Positions 24,936 through 33,316 of a stretch of 64,000 nucleotides of DNA are shown in pieces. Positions within the stretch are counted from its first letter, which is position 1. Every line of letters begins with the position of its first letter. Below the pieces are notes generated by a model, which saw only the letters and a list, made by a program, of their open reading frames with translations, was not told where the DNA came from and ran no database searches. Made by a program: the position numbers and the translations under genes. Source of the DNA: Devosia sp. Root413D1 (GTDB taxonomy: Bacteria > Pseudomonadota > Alphaproteobacteria > Rhizobiales > Devosiaceae); the NCBI RefSeq assembly GCF_001425235.1, contig NZ_LMEA01000010.1, positions 68,275 through 132,274 on the forward strand. Reading direction: 5' to 3'.

Positions 24936-27404
24936 ATGGCCGAGACCAAGCTCAACAAGTACCGCGGGAAACGCGACTTCTCCAAAACCATGGAGCCCGC
25001 CGGTGGCGCTGTTGCGTCCGGCAGTACGCGCTTCGTGGTGCACAAGCACTCGGCCACCGCCGACCACTATGACCTCCGCCTCGAGCATGATGGGGTGCTG
25101 CTGAGCTGGGCGGTGCCGCGCGGCCCGTCGCTGAACCCGGCCGACAAGCGGCTGGCGGTACATACCGAGGATCATCCGATCGAATATATCGACTTCGAGG
25201 GAGTGATCCCCGAGGGCGAGTATGGCGGCGGGCCGATGATCGTCTGGGATACCGGCGACTGGGCGCCAATGGAGGATGTCGACGCCGGCCTCAGGAAGGG
25301 CGGTTTCAAGTTCCGGCTATGGGGCGAAAAGCTGAAGGGCGGCTGGATGCTGACCAAGCTCAAGGGCCGCCCCGGCGACAACGACAAGGAAAACTGGCTG
25401 CTGTTCAAGGAGCACGATCCGGCCGTCGATACCGAGACCGATATCCTCGCCGAGCGGCCGGAAAGCGTGAAATCCGGGCTGACCACCGAGCAGTTGCTGG
25501 AGGCGGCGAAGCCGAAACCGATCAAGTTGCTGAAGGCCTCCGCCGTCACGGGCGCGGTGAAGGCGCCGCCGCCCGAACAGGTGGAGCCGCAGCTCGCCGC
25601 CTCGGCCACCGAGCCGCCGCAGGAGACGCGGGCGGCGCAGTGGGTGCACGAGATCAAGTTCGACGGCTACCGCACTATCGCCCACGTGATCGACGGCAAG
25701 GTGAAGCTGATCACCCGCAGCGGCATCGACTGGACCAAGCGCTATGGCGACCTGCCCAAGGAGTTTGCGAAGCTTCCGGTCAAGCAGGCGATCATCGACG
25801 GCGAGATCGTGGTGCTGGACGACAAGGGCATCTCGCGCTTTTCTGCGCTGCAGGATGCGCTGTCGGAGGGCGCCGGCAGCAAGCTGCATTTCTATGCGTT
25901 CGACGTCATCTATCTCGACGGTTACGACCTCAGGGGAGTTGGGCTGACCGACCGGAAGCAGCTGCTGGCGCAGATGCTGGGCGGGCATATCAGCGGGCGT
26001 TCGGCGATCCAGCTCAGCGACCATGTCGCGGGCGACGGCGAGGCGCTCTACGAACGAGCCTCGGAACTGGGGCTCGAGGGCATCGTCTCGAAGCGCACCA
26101 ACGCCACGTACCAGTCGGGCCGCACCTCGACCTGGGTGAAGGTGAAGGCCAAGCCCGTCGGCGACTTCGTCATAGCAGGTTATACCGTGTCGGCGGCCGC
26201 CGAAGGGCTGGCCTCGCTGGCGCTGGCCGAGTTCGTCGATGGCGAGCTCGAGTATCGCGGCAAATGCGGCACCGGGTTCGATGCGCCGATGCTGGCGCAG
26301 CTATTGCGCCGGCTCGAGCCATTGCAGGATCCGGCGCTGAAGCTCGAGGGGGCGCCCAAGGACATCATCTGGGTGCAGCCGGTGCTGCGCTGCAAGGTGC
26401 ACTATGCCAACATCACCTCGGACAAGCTGCTGCGGCACTCGGTGTTCAAGGGCCTGATCGAGACCGAGCTCACCGCCTCGGCGGCGCCACGGCAGCGGCT
26501 GATCACCGATGCCGACCTCGCTTCGATTACGATCACCAACCCGGAGCGGCGGCTGTTCGGCAAGAGCGGGCCGACCAAGCTCGATATCGCGGTCTACTAC
26601 GCGGCGGTTGGCGATTTCATGCTGCCGCATCTGTTCAACCGGCCGGTGTCGCTGTTCCGCTGCCCGACCGGGTTGTCGAAGGACTGCTTCTTCCAGCGCC
26701 ACGCCTTCAAGGGCATGCCGAAGAGCATCAACGTATTCGAGACGCAGAATTCTGACGAGGAGGACAAGACCTACCTCACCATCGAGGACGCCAAGGGCTA
26801 CCTGGCGCTGGCGCAGTTCGGGGTGGTGGAGTTCCATGCCTGGGGCAGCCACCTGACGCATCTCGACAAGCCCGACCGAGTGACCTTCGACCTCGACCCA
26901 GGCGAGGGGATCGAATTCCGCGAAGTGGTGGAAGCGGCGGTGCACCTGCGCGGTGAGCTCGAGGCCTTCGGACTGGTGCCATTCGTCAAGACCTCGGGCG
27001 GCAAGGGGCTGCACCTGGTGGTGCCGATCGAGCCGAAGCAGAACTGGAAGCAGGTGCACGCGGTGACCGGCGAGATGGCGGCGACGATGGCGAAGACGGC
27101 GCCCGATACGTTCGTCACCACCATCGGGGCGCAGAACCGCAAGCGCCGCATCCTGATCGATATCCATCGCAATGCGCGCAGTGCCACGGCGGTGTCGCCC
27201 TATTCGCTCAGGGCGCGGACCAATATGCCGGCCTCGACGCCGCTCGACTGGCGCGACCTCGAAAGCATCGACGCTCCGGTGGATTTGAACTACTCTACGC
27301 TTCCGGGATTATTAACCACGTCCGGCGATCCGTGGGCCGAGATTAACCTGTCAGCCCGCCCTCTGCCTGCATCATCCAAGGCTGGACGTAGTACGCGCGC
27401 GTAG
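24936..27404 (+). CDS. ligD: ATP-dependent DNA ligase D (phosphoesterase-ligase-polymerase)
   Basis: 822 aa with all three LigD domains in the order PE-Lig-Pol. Phosphoesterase at 1-170 with H38, H44 and D46 in HSATADHYDLRLEHDG. Ligase at ~230-530 with catalytic K241 in EIKFDGYR. Primase-like polymerase at ~550-810 with metal Asp pair in VTFDLDPGEG, SGGKGLHL and ILIDIHRN. It repairs double-strand breaks by non-homologous end joining with Ku, encoded 9 nt downstream. The C-terminal tail (PLPASSKAGRSTRA) is short. ATG 24936 is the first in-frame start before the conserved PE domain. Confidence 0.95.
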   Translation: MAETKLNKYRGKRDFSKTMEPAGGAVASGSTRFVVHKHSATADHYDLRLEHDGVLLSWAVPRGPSLNPADKRLAVHTEDHPIEYIDFEGVIPEGEYGGGPMIVWDTGDWAPMEDVDAGLRKGGFKFRLWGEKLKGGWMLTKLKGRPGDNDKENWLLFKEHDPAVDTETDILAERPESVKSGLTTEQLLEAAKPKPIKLLKASAVTGAVKAPPPEQVEPQLAASATEPPQETRAAQWVHEIKFDGYRTIAHVIDGKVKLITRSGIDWTKRYGDLPKEFAKLPVKQAIIDGEIVVLDDKGISRFSALQDALSEGAGSKLHFYAFDVIYLDGYDLRGVGLTDRKQLLAQMLGGHISGRSAIQLSDHVAGDGEALYERASELGLEGIVSKRTNATYQSGRTSTWVKVKAKPVGDFVIAGYTVSAAAEGLASLALAEFVDGELEYRGKCGTGFDAPMLAQLLRRLEPLQDPALKLEGAPKDIIWVQPVLRCKVHYANITSDKLLRHSVFKGLIETELTASAAPRQRLITDADLASITITNPERRLFGKSGPTKLDIAVYYAAVGDFMLPHLFNRPVSLFRCPTGLSKDCFFQRHAFKGMPKSINVFETQNSDEEDKTYLTIEDAKGYLALAQFGVVEFHAWGSHLTHLDKPDRVTFDLDPGEGIEFREVVEAAVHLRGELEAFGLVPFVKTSGGKGLHLVVPIEPKQNWKQVHAVTGEMAATMAKTAPDTFVTTIGAQNRKRRILIDIHRNARSATAVSPYSLRARTNMPASTPLDWRDLESIDAPVDLNYSTLPGLLTTSGDPWAEINLSARPLPASSKAGRSTRA

Positions 27405-27413
27405 GAGACGAAG

Positions 27414-28313
27414 GTGGCACCCAGGGCAAGCTGGAAAGGCTATATCAAGCTGAGTTTGGTCAGCTGTCCGGTGAAGATGTATCCGGCGACGAGCGCGTCG
27501 GAACGGATCACCTTCAACCAGCTGCACAAGGACACCCATAACCGGATCAACATGAAGCCGGTTGATCCCGAGCTGGGGCTGGTGGAGCGCAGCGACCTCG
27601 TCAAAGGCTATGAGTACGAGGACAAGCAGTACATCATCATCGACGAGAGCGATCTCGAAGCGGTGCGGATCGAATCCAACCACACCATGAATATCGAGGC
27701 CTTCGTCGACGAAGACGAGGTCGACGTCATCTACCAGGACGCGCCCTATTACCTGGCGCCGGATGGGGCGATGGCGGAAGAGACCTTTGCCGTGCTGCGC
27801 GAAGCCATGCGCCAATCGGGCAAGCTCGCCATCGCGCGGCTGGTGCTGACCAACCGCGAGCGGGTGATCACCATCGGGGCGCGCGAGAACGGCATGTTCG
27901 TCACGGTGCTGCGCAACCCGAGCGAAGTGCGCGGCACGGCCGAGTACTTTGGCAACATCCCCGAGGTGAAGCCGGAGGCGGAGATGCTGCAGCTGGCCGA
28001 AAAGCTGATCGAGCAGAAGGTCAAGCCGTTCGATCCCAAGGATTACGAGGATCGCTACGAAGTCGCGCTGATGCAGATGATCCGCGAGAAGCTCAAGGGT
28101 CACAAGCCGATCATCGCGGCAGCGCCGGAGCGCGGCAATGTCATCAACCTGATGGACGCGCTGAAGGCGAGCCTGGGTCAGGCCAAGCCCGCCGCGCCGA
28201 GCAAGGCCAAGGCCGAGCCGGCAGCGCCGGCCAAGAAGCCATCGCTGAAGGAAGCCGTGGCGGCGTCGAAGGCGGCAGCCTCGAAGCCTGCGGCGGCGAA
28301 GAAGAAGGCCTGA
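27414..28313 (+). CDS. ku: Ku protein (NHEJ end-binding)
   Basis: 299 aa from GTG 27414, with Shine-Dalgarno AGGAG overlapping the ligD stop. The N-terminus PRASWKGYIKLSLVSCPVKMYPA is the canonical bacterial Ku start, followed by the beta-barrel core (FNQLHKDTHNRINMKPVDPE; DLVKGYEYEDKQYIIIDESDLE). The last ~50 residues are a Lys/Ala-rich tail (KAKAEPAAPAKKPSLKEAVAASKAAASKPAAAKKKA), as in extended Ku proteins that bind DNA internally. It forms a ring-shaped homodimer that recruits LigD. Confidence 0.95.
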   Translation: MAPRASWKGYIKLSLVSCPVKMYPATSASERITFNQLHKDTHNRINMKPVDPELGLVERSDLVKGYEYEDKQYIIIDESDLEAVRIESNHTMNIEAFVDEDEVDVIYQDAPYYLAPDGAMAEETFAVLREAMRQSGKLAIARLVLTNRERVITIGARENGMFVTVLRNPSEVRGTAEYFGNIPEVKPEAEMLQLAEKLIEQKVKPFDPKDYEDRYEVALMQMIREKLKGHKPIIAAAPERGNVINLMDALKASLGQAKPAAPSKAKAEPAAPAKKPSLKEAVAASKAAASKPAAAKKKA

Positions 28314-28380
28314 TCCGGTGCGCTTGGCGCCAAGCGAACCGGGCTGGCGGATCACCCCGCATCACCTGTAGAATCAGCTG

Positions 28381-29460
28381 ATGCGGAAATCGGACAGCAC
28401 TGTCGGTATCGTGGGAGCGCTCAGTGCGTTTCCGCGACGGCTGGCGGCGCGGGCGATGGGGACCAAGGGCAGCCGGCTGCGGCGTGGCCTGACCCGCCAT
28501 ACCGGCACGCTGGTGCTGGGTCGGACACTGCTGGACAAGCTGTCGGACACCGAGATCGAATTGAAGGTCGCGAGCTTGCGCGAAACCGACGCGACGCTCC
28601 TCAGCGAGAACGGCTTTCTGCGCTGGTTGGGGCTGTTGAGCGCGCCCGAGCAATCCAACCTCAGCCGGCAATCGCTGCTCGATCAGAGCAAGCTCGATGC
28701 CCGCGCCTTTGATCTCCTGGTGCTGTTCGACGCCTTCGAGCATCACGCCGAACCCTTCTCGTTCCGCGACCTGATCCTGTCGCGCAAATATGCCGGGCTC
28801 CTGGCCGGCGGCGCCACCTGGGGGGCGATTGCGCGCTCGGTGCATCGCTCCGGGCCGGTGCAGTCGCTGACGGCGATGTCGCTGCATCCGGGCGGGCCGA
28901 AGCGCATCCGGGCGCTGATCGGCGATCAGCCGGCCGAGCTCGATGGACAGCGGCTGCTGGCGCTGGCGCCGATCGAGGACGAGTCCGAGGAGTACTTCTC
29001 GCTCGCCGAGGCGGCGGAAGCGGCGGGGCTATTTGCCGAGGCGGCGGTGCTCTACGGCCATTGCCTGTCGATCGATCCCAACGACTCGGTGGCGGCCTAT
29101 AACCGGGCCAACTGCCTCAAAGCAGCGAACGACAATTCCGAAGCGGCGAACGCCTATATGCAGGCGATCAAGCGCGACCCGGATTTCGTCGAGGCGTGGT
29201 TCAACTATGCCGGGCTGCTGCGCGAGGAAGGCAAGATTGCCATCGCGCGTCAGCACCTGAAGACGGCGATCGACATCGACCCCGACTATGCCGACGCGAT
29301 CTACAATCTCGCGACGCTCGAATACGATGCCGGCGACCTCGGCGAAGCGCGGCGCTGGTGGGTGCGGTATCTCGAACTCGACCAGGACTCGGAGTGGGCG
29401 AAGACCGCCTCGCGCGGTATCGCCTATGCGGACCTCCACACACGGAAATCGGCTGGCTGA
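28381..29460 (+). CDS. TPR-repeat protein with N-terminal helical/HTH-like region
   Basis: 359 aa. The first ~170 residues include a basic stretch (KGSRLRRGLTRHTG) and a helical segment FRDLILSRKYAGLLAGGATWGAIARSVHRSG that resembles a MerR-like helix-turn-helix. Residues ~200-350 hold tetratricopeptide repeats (AAEAAGLFAEAAVLYGHCLSIDPND, NRANCLKAANDNSEAANAYMQAIKRDPD, AIARQHLKTAIDIDPDYADAIYNLA). It lies between ku and a hydrolase whose ATG overlaps its stop by one base. It may be a regulator or scaffold for the repair operon. Specific function is unknown. Confidence 0.75.
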   Translation: MRKSDSTVGIVGALSAFPRRLAARAMGTKGSRLRRGLTRHTGTLVLGRTLLDKLSDTEIELKVASLRETDATLLSENGFLRWLGLLSAPEQSNLSRQSLLDQSKLDARAFDLLVLFDAFEHHAEPFSFRDLILSRKYAGLLAGGATWGAIARSVHRSGPVQSLTAMSLHPGGPKRIRALIGDQPAELDGQRLLALAPIEDESEEYFSLAEAAEAAGLFAEAAVLYGHCLSIDPNDSVAAYNRANCLKAANDNSEAANAYMQAIKRDPDFVEAWFNYAGLLREEGKIAIARQHLKTAIDIDPDYADAIYNLATLEYDAGDLGEARRWWVRYLELDQDSEWAKTASRGIAYADLHTRKSAG

Positions 29461-30104
29461 TGACGACCAGTTTTCTCTTTGACGGCCCCGAGGATGCTCG
29501 GGTGACGATCCTCCTGGCGCATGGCGCCGGGGCGCCGATGGACTCGGCCTCGATGAACGCCACCACCAAGGCGCTGGCTGCGGCCGGCTTCCGGGTGGCG
29601 CGCTTCGAGTTCGGCTATATGGCGGGCCGGCGGACCGACGCCGGCAAGAAGCCGCCGCCGAAAGCCGAGACGGTGATGCCGGAATATGTCGCGGCGATCG
29701 ACGACCTCGGGCCGACCACCGGGCCGCTGCTGATCGGCGGCAAATCGATGGGCGGGCGGGTTGCCAGCATGATCGCCGATGCCGAGTTTGAGGCCGGCCG
29801 GATCGCCGGGCTCGTCTGCCTCGGCTACCCATTCCATCCGCCGGGGCGGCCGACGCAGTTGCGCACCAAGCACCTGATCGGGCTCAAGACCCCGGCGCTG
29901 ATCTGCCAGGGGACGCGCGACGAGTTCGGCGTGCCGGACGAGGTCGCGACCTATGGGTTGTCGCCGCAGATCGAGGTGAAGTGGCTCGAGGACGGCGACC
30001 ACGACCTGAAGCCGCGCAAGGCGATTTCGGGGTTCTCGACCGCCGATCACCTGAAGACCGTGGCCGACAGCGTCACGGCATGGGTCGGGCGCATCGCGCC
30101 TTGA
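29460..30104 (+). CDS. Alpha/beta hydrolase (dienelactone-hydrolase/KANL3-Tex30-like)
   Basis: 214 aa from ATG 29460 sharing one base with the TPR stop (TGATG); the frame is open further upstream but inside the TPR gene. Oxyanion motif LAHGAGAPMDS (~19-29), nucleophile elbow GGKSMGGR with S96, Asp in CQGTRDEFG and His in DGDHDLKP give a full catalytic triad. Family members are small cytoplasmic hydrolases of uncertain substrate, often annotated as dienelactone hydrolase. It overlaps the exonuclease III gene (TTGA), which ties it to the DNA-repair operon. Confidence 0.82.
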   Translation: MTTSFLFDGPEDARVTILLAHGAGAPMDSASMNATTKALAAAGFRVARFEFGYMAGRRTDAGKKPPPKAETVMPEYVAAIDDLGPTTGPLLIGGKSMGGRVASMIADAEFEAGRIAGLVCLGYPFHPPGRPTQLRTKHLIGLKTPALICQGTRDEFGVPDEVATYGLSPQIEVKWLEDGDHDLKPRKAISGFSTADHLKTVADSVTAWVGRIAP

Positions 30105-30874
30105 AGGTCGCCACCTTCAACATCAACAACGTCAACCGGCGACTGGACAATCTCCTCGCCTGGCTGGACGAGGCCGAGCCCGACGTCGTCTGCCTGCAGG
30201 AGCTGAAAGCGCGCGACCATCAGTTCCCGGCAACGGCTTTGGCCAATGCCGGCTATGGGGCGGTGTGGCGGGGCGAGGCGAGCTGGAACGGCGTCGCCAT
30301 CCTCGCCAAGGGCGTTGAACCAGTGCTGACGCAAGAGTCGCTGCCGGGCGACCCCGAGGACACGCAGGCGCGCTATATCGAGGCGGCAGTGAACGGCGTG
30401 GTGATCGCCTCGCTCTACGCGCCCAACGGCAACCCGCAGCCGGGGCCGAAATTCGATTACAAGCTGAGCTGGGGCGAGCGGCTGATTGAACATGCGGCGG
30501 AGCTGTTCGACAGCGGCGTGCCGGTGGTGCTGGCGGGCGACTACAATATCGTCCCCGAGCCGCGCGACATCTATGTCACCACCTCGTACCGGGATAACGC
30601 GCTGGTGCAGCCGCAGAGCCGCGAGCAGTTCCAGCGGCTGCTCGACCAGGGCTGGACCGACGCGCTGCGGAAGAAATTCCCCGATACGACGCTCTACACC
30701 TTCTGGGACTACATGCGGAACCGCTGGCCGCGCGATGCCGGGCTCAGGCTCGACCACATGCTGTTGAGCAAGCAGCTTGTGCGCAAGCTCGGGGCTGCAG
30801 GGATCGACCGCGAGGTGCGGGGTGAGGATGGCGCGAGCGATCATGCGCCGGTGTGGATCGAACTGAAGGTGTGA
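30101..30874 (+). CDS. xth: Exodeoxyribonuclease III / AP endonuclease
   Basis: 257 aa from TTG 30101, which overlaps the hydrolase stop (TTGA); conservation begins exactly here (KVATFNINNVNRRLDNLLAWL), so the longer open frame upstream is not used. Metal-binding Glu in CLQELKARDHQFP (E34), GDYNIVPEPRDI, and the C-terminal GLRLDHMLLS and SDHAPVWIEL with the active-site D-H pair. It nicks DNA at abasic sites and trims 3' ends, activity that complements LigD/Ku end processing. Confidence 0.93.
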   Translation: MKVATFNINNVNRRLDNLLAWLDEAEPDVVCLQELKARDHQFPATALANAGYGAVWRGEASWNGVAILAKGVEPVLTQESLPGDPEDTQARYIEAAVNGVVIASLYAPNGNPQPGPKFDYKLSWGERLIEHAAELFDSGVPVVLAGDYNIVPEPRDIYVTTSYRDNALVQPQSREQFQRLLDQGWTDALRKKFPDTTLYTFWDYMRNRWPRDAGLRLDHMLLSKQLVRKLGAAGIDREVRGEDGASDHAPVWIELKV

Positions 30875-30894
30875 GGGCCCTTGCATCGGGCTTG

Positions 30895-31025
30895 CGGCCC
30901 CACCCCCTCCCATCCTCCCCCATCAAGGGGGAGGTGTGGACCGGTGGATTTGGCTGGATCGTGCCTCACACACCGAACGACACCTCCCCCTTGATGGGGG
31001 AGGCCGGGAGGGGGTGGGGCCCCAC
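30895..31025. repeat. GC-rich interspersed inverted repeat
   Basis: Starts gcggccccaccccctcccatc, with arms 'cctcccccatcaagggggagg' and 'cctcccccttgatgggggagg', ending gagggggtggggcc. Nearly the same arrangement as 19680-19870. It fills most of the 230-bp gap between the exonuclease III gene and the siderophore-interacting protein. Confidence 0.68.
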
Positions 31026-31104
31026 GCACCAACCTCGCCGTGTCCGACGTTTAAGTTGACTGCAAACATCAGAATTAGTAGCGCATACCCCATTGTTTTG
31101 AGCG

Positions 31105-32004
31105 ATGGGTTCGACGATGGCGCCGCTGAAGCTGATCAAGGGCACAGTCATTGGCCGGCAGATGGTGACGCCGGGCATGGTACGGGTGACGCTGGGCGGC
31201 CCCGATATCGCGGCGCTGAAATCGACCGGCGTCGGCGACGAGTATGTACGGCTGTTCTTCCCCGATCTCGCCACCGGCGAGCTGGTGCTGCCCGAGGTGG
31301 ATGCGCAGGGGTTCTGGAAATATCCCGAGGGCAAGAAGCCGGCGCATTGCGAGTGCTACACCATCCGCTATTTCCGCGATGGCGAGATCGACCTCGATTT
31401 CGTGGTGCACGAGAATGGCAGGGCGAGTGAATGGGCGCAGGCGACCAAGCCCGGTGACGAGATCGTGCTGCGCGAGCCCTACGGCATCTACGAGGCCCCT
31501 GCCGATGCGGACTGGCAGCTGTTCGTCTGCGATGCCACCGGGCTGCCGGCGCTGGGCCGGCTGCTCGAGGGGCTGGCCGAGACCGTCGAGGCGCGGGTGA
31601 TCGTCGAGGTGCCGGACAAGAGCCACGAGCAGCCGTTCGAGAGCAAGGCCAAGCTGAAGATCGTGTGGCTGCATGGCGCCGGCAACGGCATCGCGGCGAG
31701 CCAGCTCGAAGACGCGGTGAGGTCGATGACTTTCCCTGCCGATCGCTCGGTCTATGTGTGGGTGGCCTCGGAAGCCAAGACCGTGCGGCCGATCCGCAAG
31801 TACCTGCGGCACGAGCTGAAATGGCCGGCGACGCGCTACTCGATCACTGGCTACTGGACCGACAAGCTGGCGGAATGGGAGCGCAACTGGGGTGCGCTCG
31901 ATCCGGCGGTGAAAAAGCAGATCGACGACCTGTGGCGCTCCGGCCGCGACGCGCAGGACGTGCGCGACGATGTCGAAGCGGTGATGGAGAAGTTCGGGCT
32001 TTAG
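31105..32004 (+). CDS. Siderophore-interacting protein (FAD-dependent ferric-siderophore reductase family)
   Basis: 299 aa; ATG 31105, with another in-frame ATG at 31117 (MAPLKLIKG). FAD-binding domain: VTPGMVRVTLGG and CYTIRYFRDGEIDLDFVVHENGRASEWAQATKPGDEIVLREPYG, which correspond to the R-x-Y-T-x-R and G-P-A-S-x-W-A-x-x-x-x-x-G-D regions of SIP proteins. NAD(P)H domain: QLFVCDATGLPALGRLLEGL and YVWVASEAKTVRPIRKYL. It ends with a helical, charged tail. These enzymes release iron from siderophores in the cytoplasm. No siderophore transporter is next to it. Confidence 0.88.
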   Translation: MGSTMAPLKLIKGTVIGRQMVTPGMVRVTLGGPDIAALKSTGVGDEYVRLFFPDLATGELVLPEVDAQGFWKYPEGKKPAHCECYTIRYFRDGEIDLDFVVHENGRASEWAQATKPGDEIVLREPYGIYEAPADADWQLFVCDATGLPALGRLLEGLAETVEARVIVEVPDKSHEQPFESKAKLKIVWLHGAGNGIAASQLEDAVRSMTFPADRSVYVWVASEAKTVRPIRKYLRHELKWPATRYSITGYWTDKLAEWERNWGALDPAVKKQIDDLWRSGRDAQDVRDDVEAVMEKFGL

Positions 32005-32180
32005 CTCTTCCCTTCTCCCCTCCAAGGGGGCGCAATAGCGCCTCCCGAGGGAGAAGGTGGCGCGAAGCGCCGGATGAGGGGTGAGGCGGTGCAAAGCGCG
32101 CTCGCTGAGAAGCTGAACCCCTCACCCTAGTTCCGCTACGGACCTTCGGTCCGAGCTGCACTACCCTCTCCCCTCAGGCG
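32005..32180. repeat. GC-rich interspersed repeat between convergent genes
   Basis: Runs from cttcccttctcccctccaag through cgccggatgaggggtgagg and ttccgctacggaccttcggt to ccctctcccctcagg. Shares edges with 24726-24870. It occupies the gap between convergent genes ending at 32004 and 32192. Confidence 0.55.
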
Positions 32181-32191
32181 GCTGATTTGGC

Positions 32192-33127
32192 TCAAGCTGC
32201 AAAACTGCGGATCGCCGCCGTCACCGCCTCGGTAATCCCCGGGTCGCTGAGCGAATGGCCGGCATTGTCGACCACCCGCACCTCCGCGTCGGTCCAGATC
32301 GCCGCCAGGGCGTGGGCGGTGCGGGGTGGGCAGAGCAGGTCGTAGCGGCCCTGGACGATGATGCCGCGGACGCCGGCGAGGCGGTGGGCGTTGGCAAGCA
32401 GCTGGTCGGGGGCCATGAAGCTGTCATGGCTGAAATAGTGCGCTTCCATCACTGCCGTCGCCGGGATGCGGCTCGACGGGGTGAAATCCAGGCGCGTCGT
32501 TGCCGGGCGCACTTCGGAGAGGATGCGCTCGGTATCACCATAGGCGCGAGCCGCCGGGCCGTGGACTGCGACATCGGGGTCGAGGATGCGCCGAAAATAG
32601 CTGTCGACCGGCGAGAGGCGCTCCTCCGGCGTGAGGAGGCTGAGGAAATCCTCGTACAGCGCTGGATAGAAGGTCGAGAGGCCGGTGCCGAAGGCCCATT
32701 CCAGCTCGGCGCGGGTGCCGAGGAAGGTGGCGCGGAGCACAATGCCGAGCACCCGTTCGGGGTGCGCCTCGGCATAGGCGAGGGCGAGCGTCGCGCCCCA
32801 GGAGCCGCCGACCACCAGCCAGCGTTCGAAGCCGAAATGCATGCGGATGCGCTCCATGTCGGCAACCAGATGGGCGGTGGTATTGGCCTCGCGTGACCGG
32901 GCCGGGGTGGAGCGGCCGGCGCCGCGCTGGTCGAACAGCACGGCGCGGAAGCGGTTGCGGTCGAAGAGCTGGCGGTGCGCCGGCTGGCAGCCACTGCCAG
33001 GCCCGCCATGCAGGTAGACCGCAGGGATGCCGTCGGCGGCGCCGAGGGTCTCGATGTAGAGCTCGTGCCCGTCGCCGACGGGGAGGCGGAGGGTGGCGAG
33101 GGTGGTAGTGAAGTCGTCCAGCGGCAC
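32192..33127 (-). CDS. pip: Proline iminopeptidase (alpha/beta hydrolase, S33)
   Basis: 311 aa from GTG 33127, preferred because GAGGA lies 9 nt upstream; an in-frame GTG at 33157 adds ten residues without a clear ribosome-binding site. HGGPGSGC (oxyanion/PIP signature, 40-47), FDQRGAGRS, nucleophile elbow GGSWGATLAL with S109, Asp in QGRYDLLCP and His in AGHSLSDP. It removes N-terminal proline from peptides in the cytoplasm. It is 189 bp downstream of pqqE on the same strand, with an inverted repeat between them, so a functional link to PQQ is doubtful. Confidence 0.9.
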   Translation of the reverse strand: MPLDDFTTTLATLRLPVGDGHELYIETLGAADGIPAVYLHGGPGSGCQPAHRQLFDRNRFRAVLFDQRGAGRSTPARSREANTTAHLVADMERIRMHFGFERWLVVGGSWGATLALAYAEAHPERVLGIVLRATFLGTRAELEWAFGTGLSTFYPALYEDFLSLLTPEERLSPVDSYFRRILDPDVAVHGPAARAYGDTERILSEVRPATTRLDFTPSSRIPATAVMEAHYFSHDSFMAPDQLLANAHRLAGVRGIIVQGRYDLLCPPRTAHALAAIWTDAEVRVVDNAGHSLSDPGITEAVTAAIRSFAA

Positions 33128-33162
33128 GAAGAAGCGTCCTCGATCTGCGAAACACACTCGAT

Positions 33163-33264
33163 GTCATCCCTGCGAAAGCAGGGACCCAACCATCCGCCTC
33201 GCGGGCTGGTTCCGGACGAGGGCAGAGCCCTCGCCGTGGGGTCCCAGCTTTCGCTGCGATGACA
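33163..33264. repeat. Interspersed inverted repeat (gtcatccctgcgaaagcaggg type)
   Basis: Left arm gtcatccctgcgaaagcagg (from 33163) and right arm ending ctttcgctgcgatgacag (to 33264) are inverted copies around ~45 bp. Same family as the inner and outer arms of 46100-46302. It lies between pqqE and pip. Confidence 0.7.
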
Positions 33265-33316
33265 GCCGGTGGGTGTGGTTAGCACGCAGCCAGAGCTTTG
33301 GCTCTCGGCACGTGCC

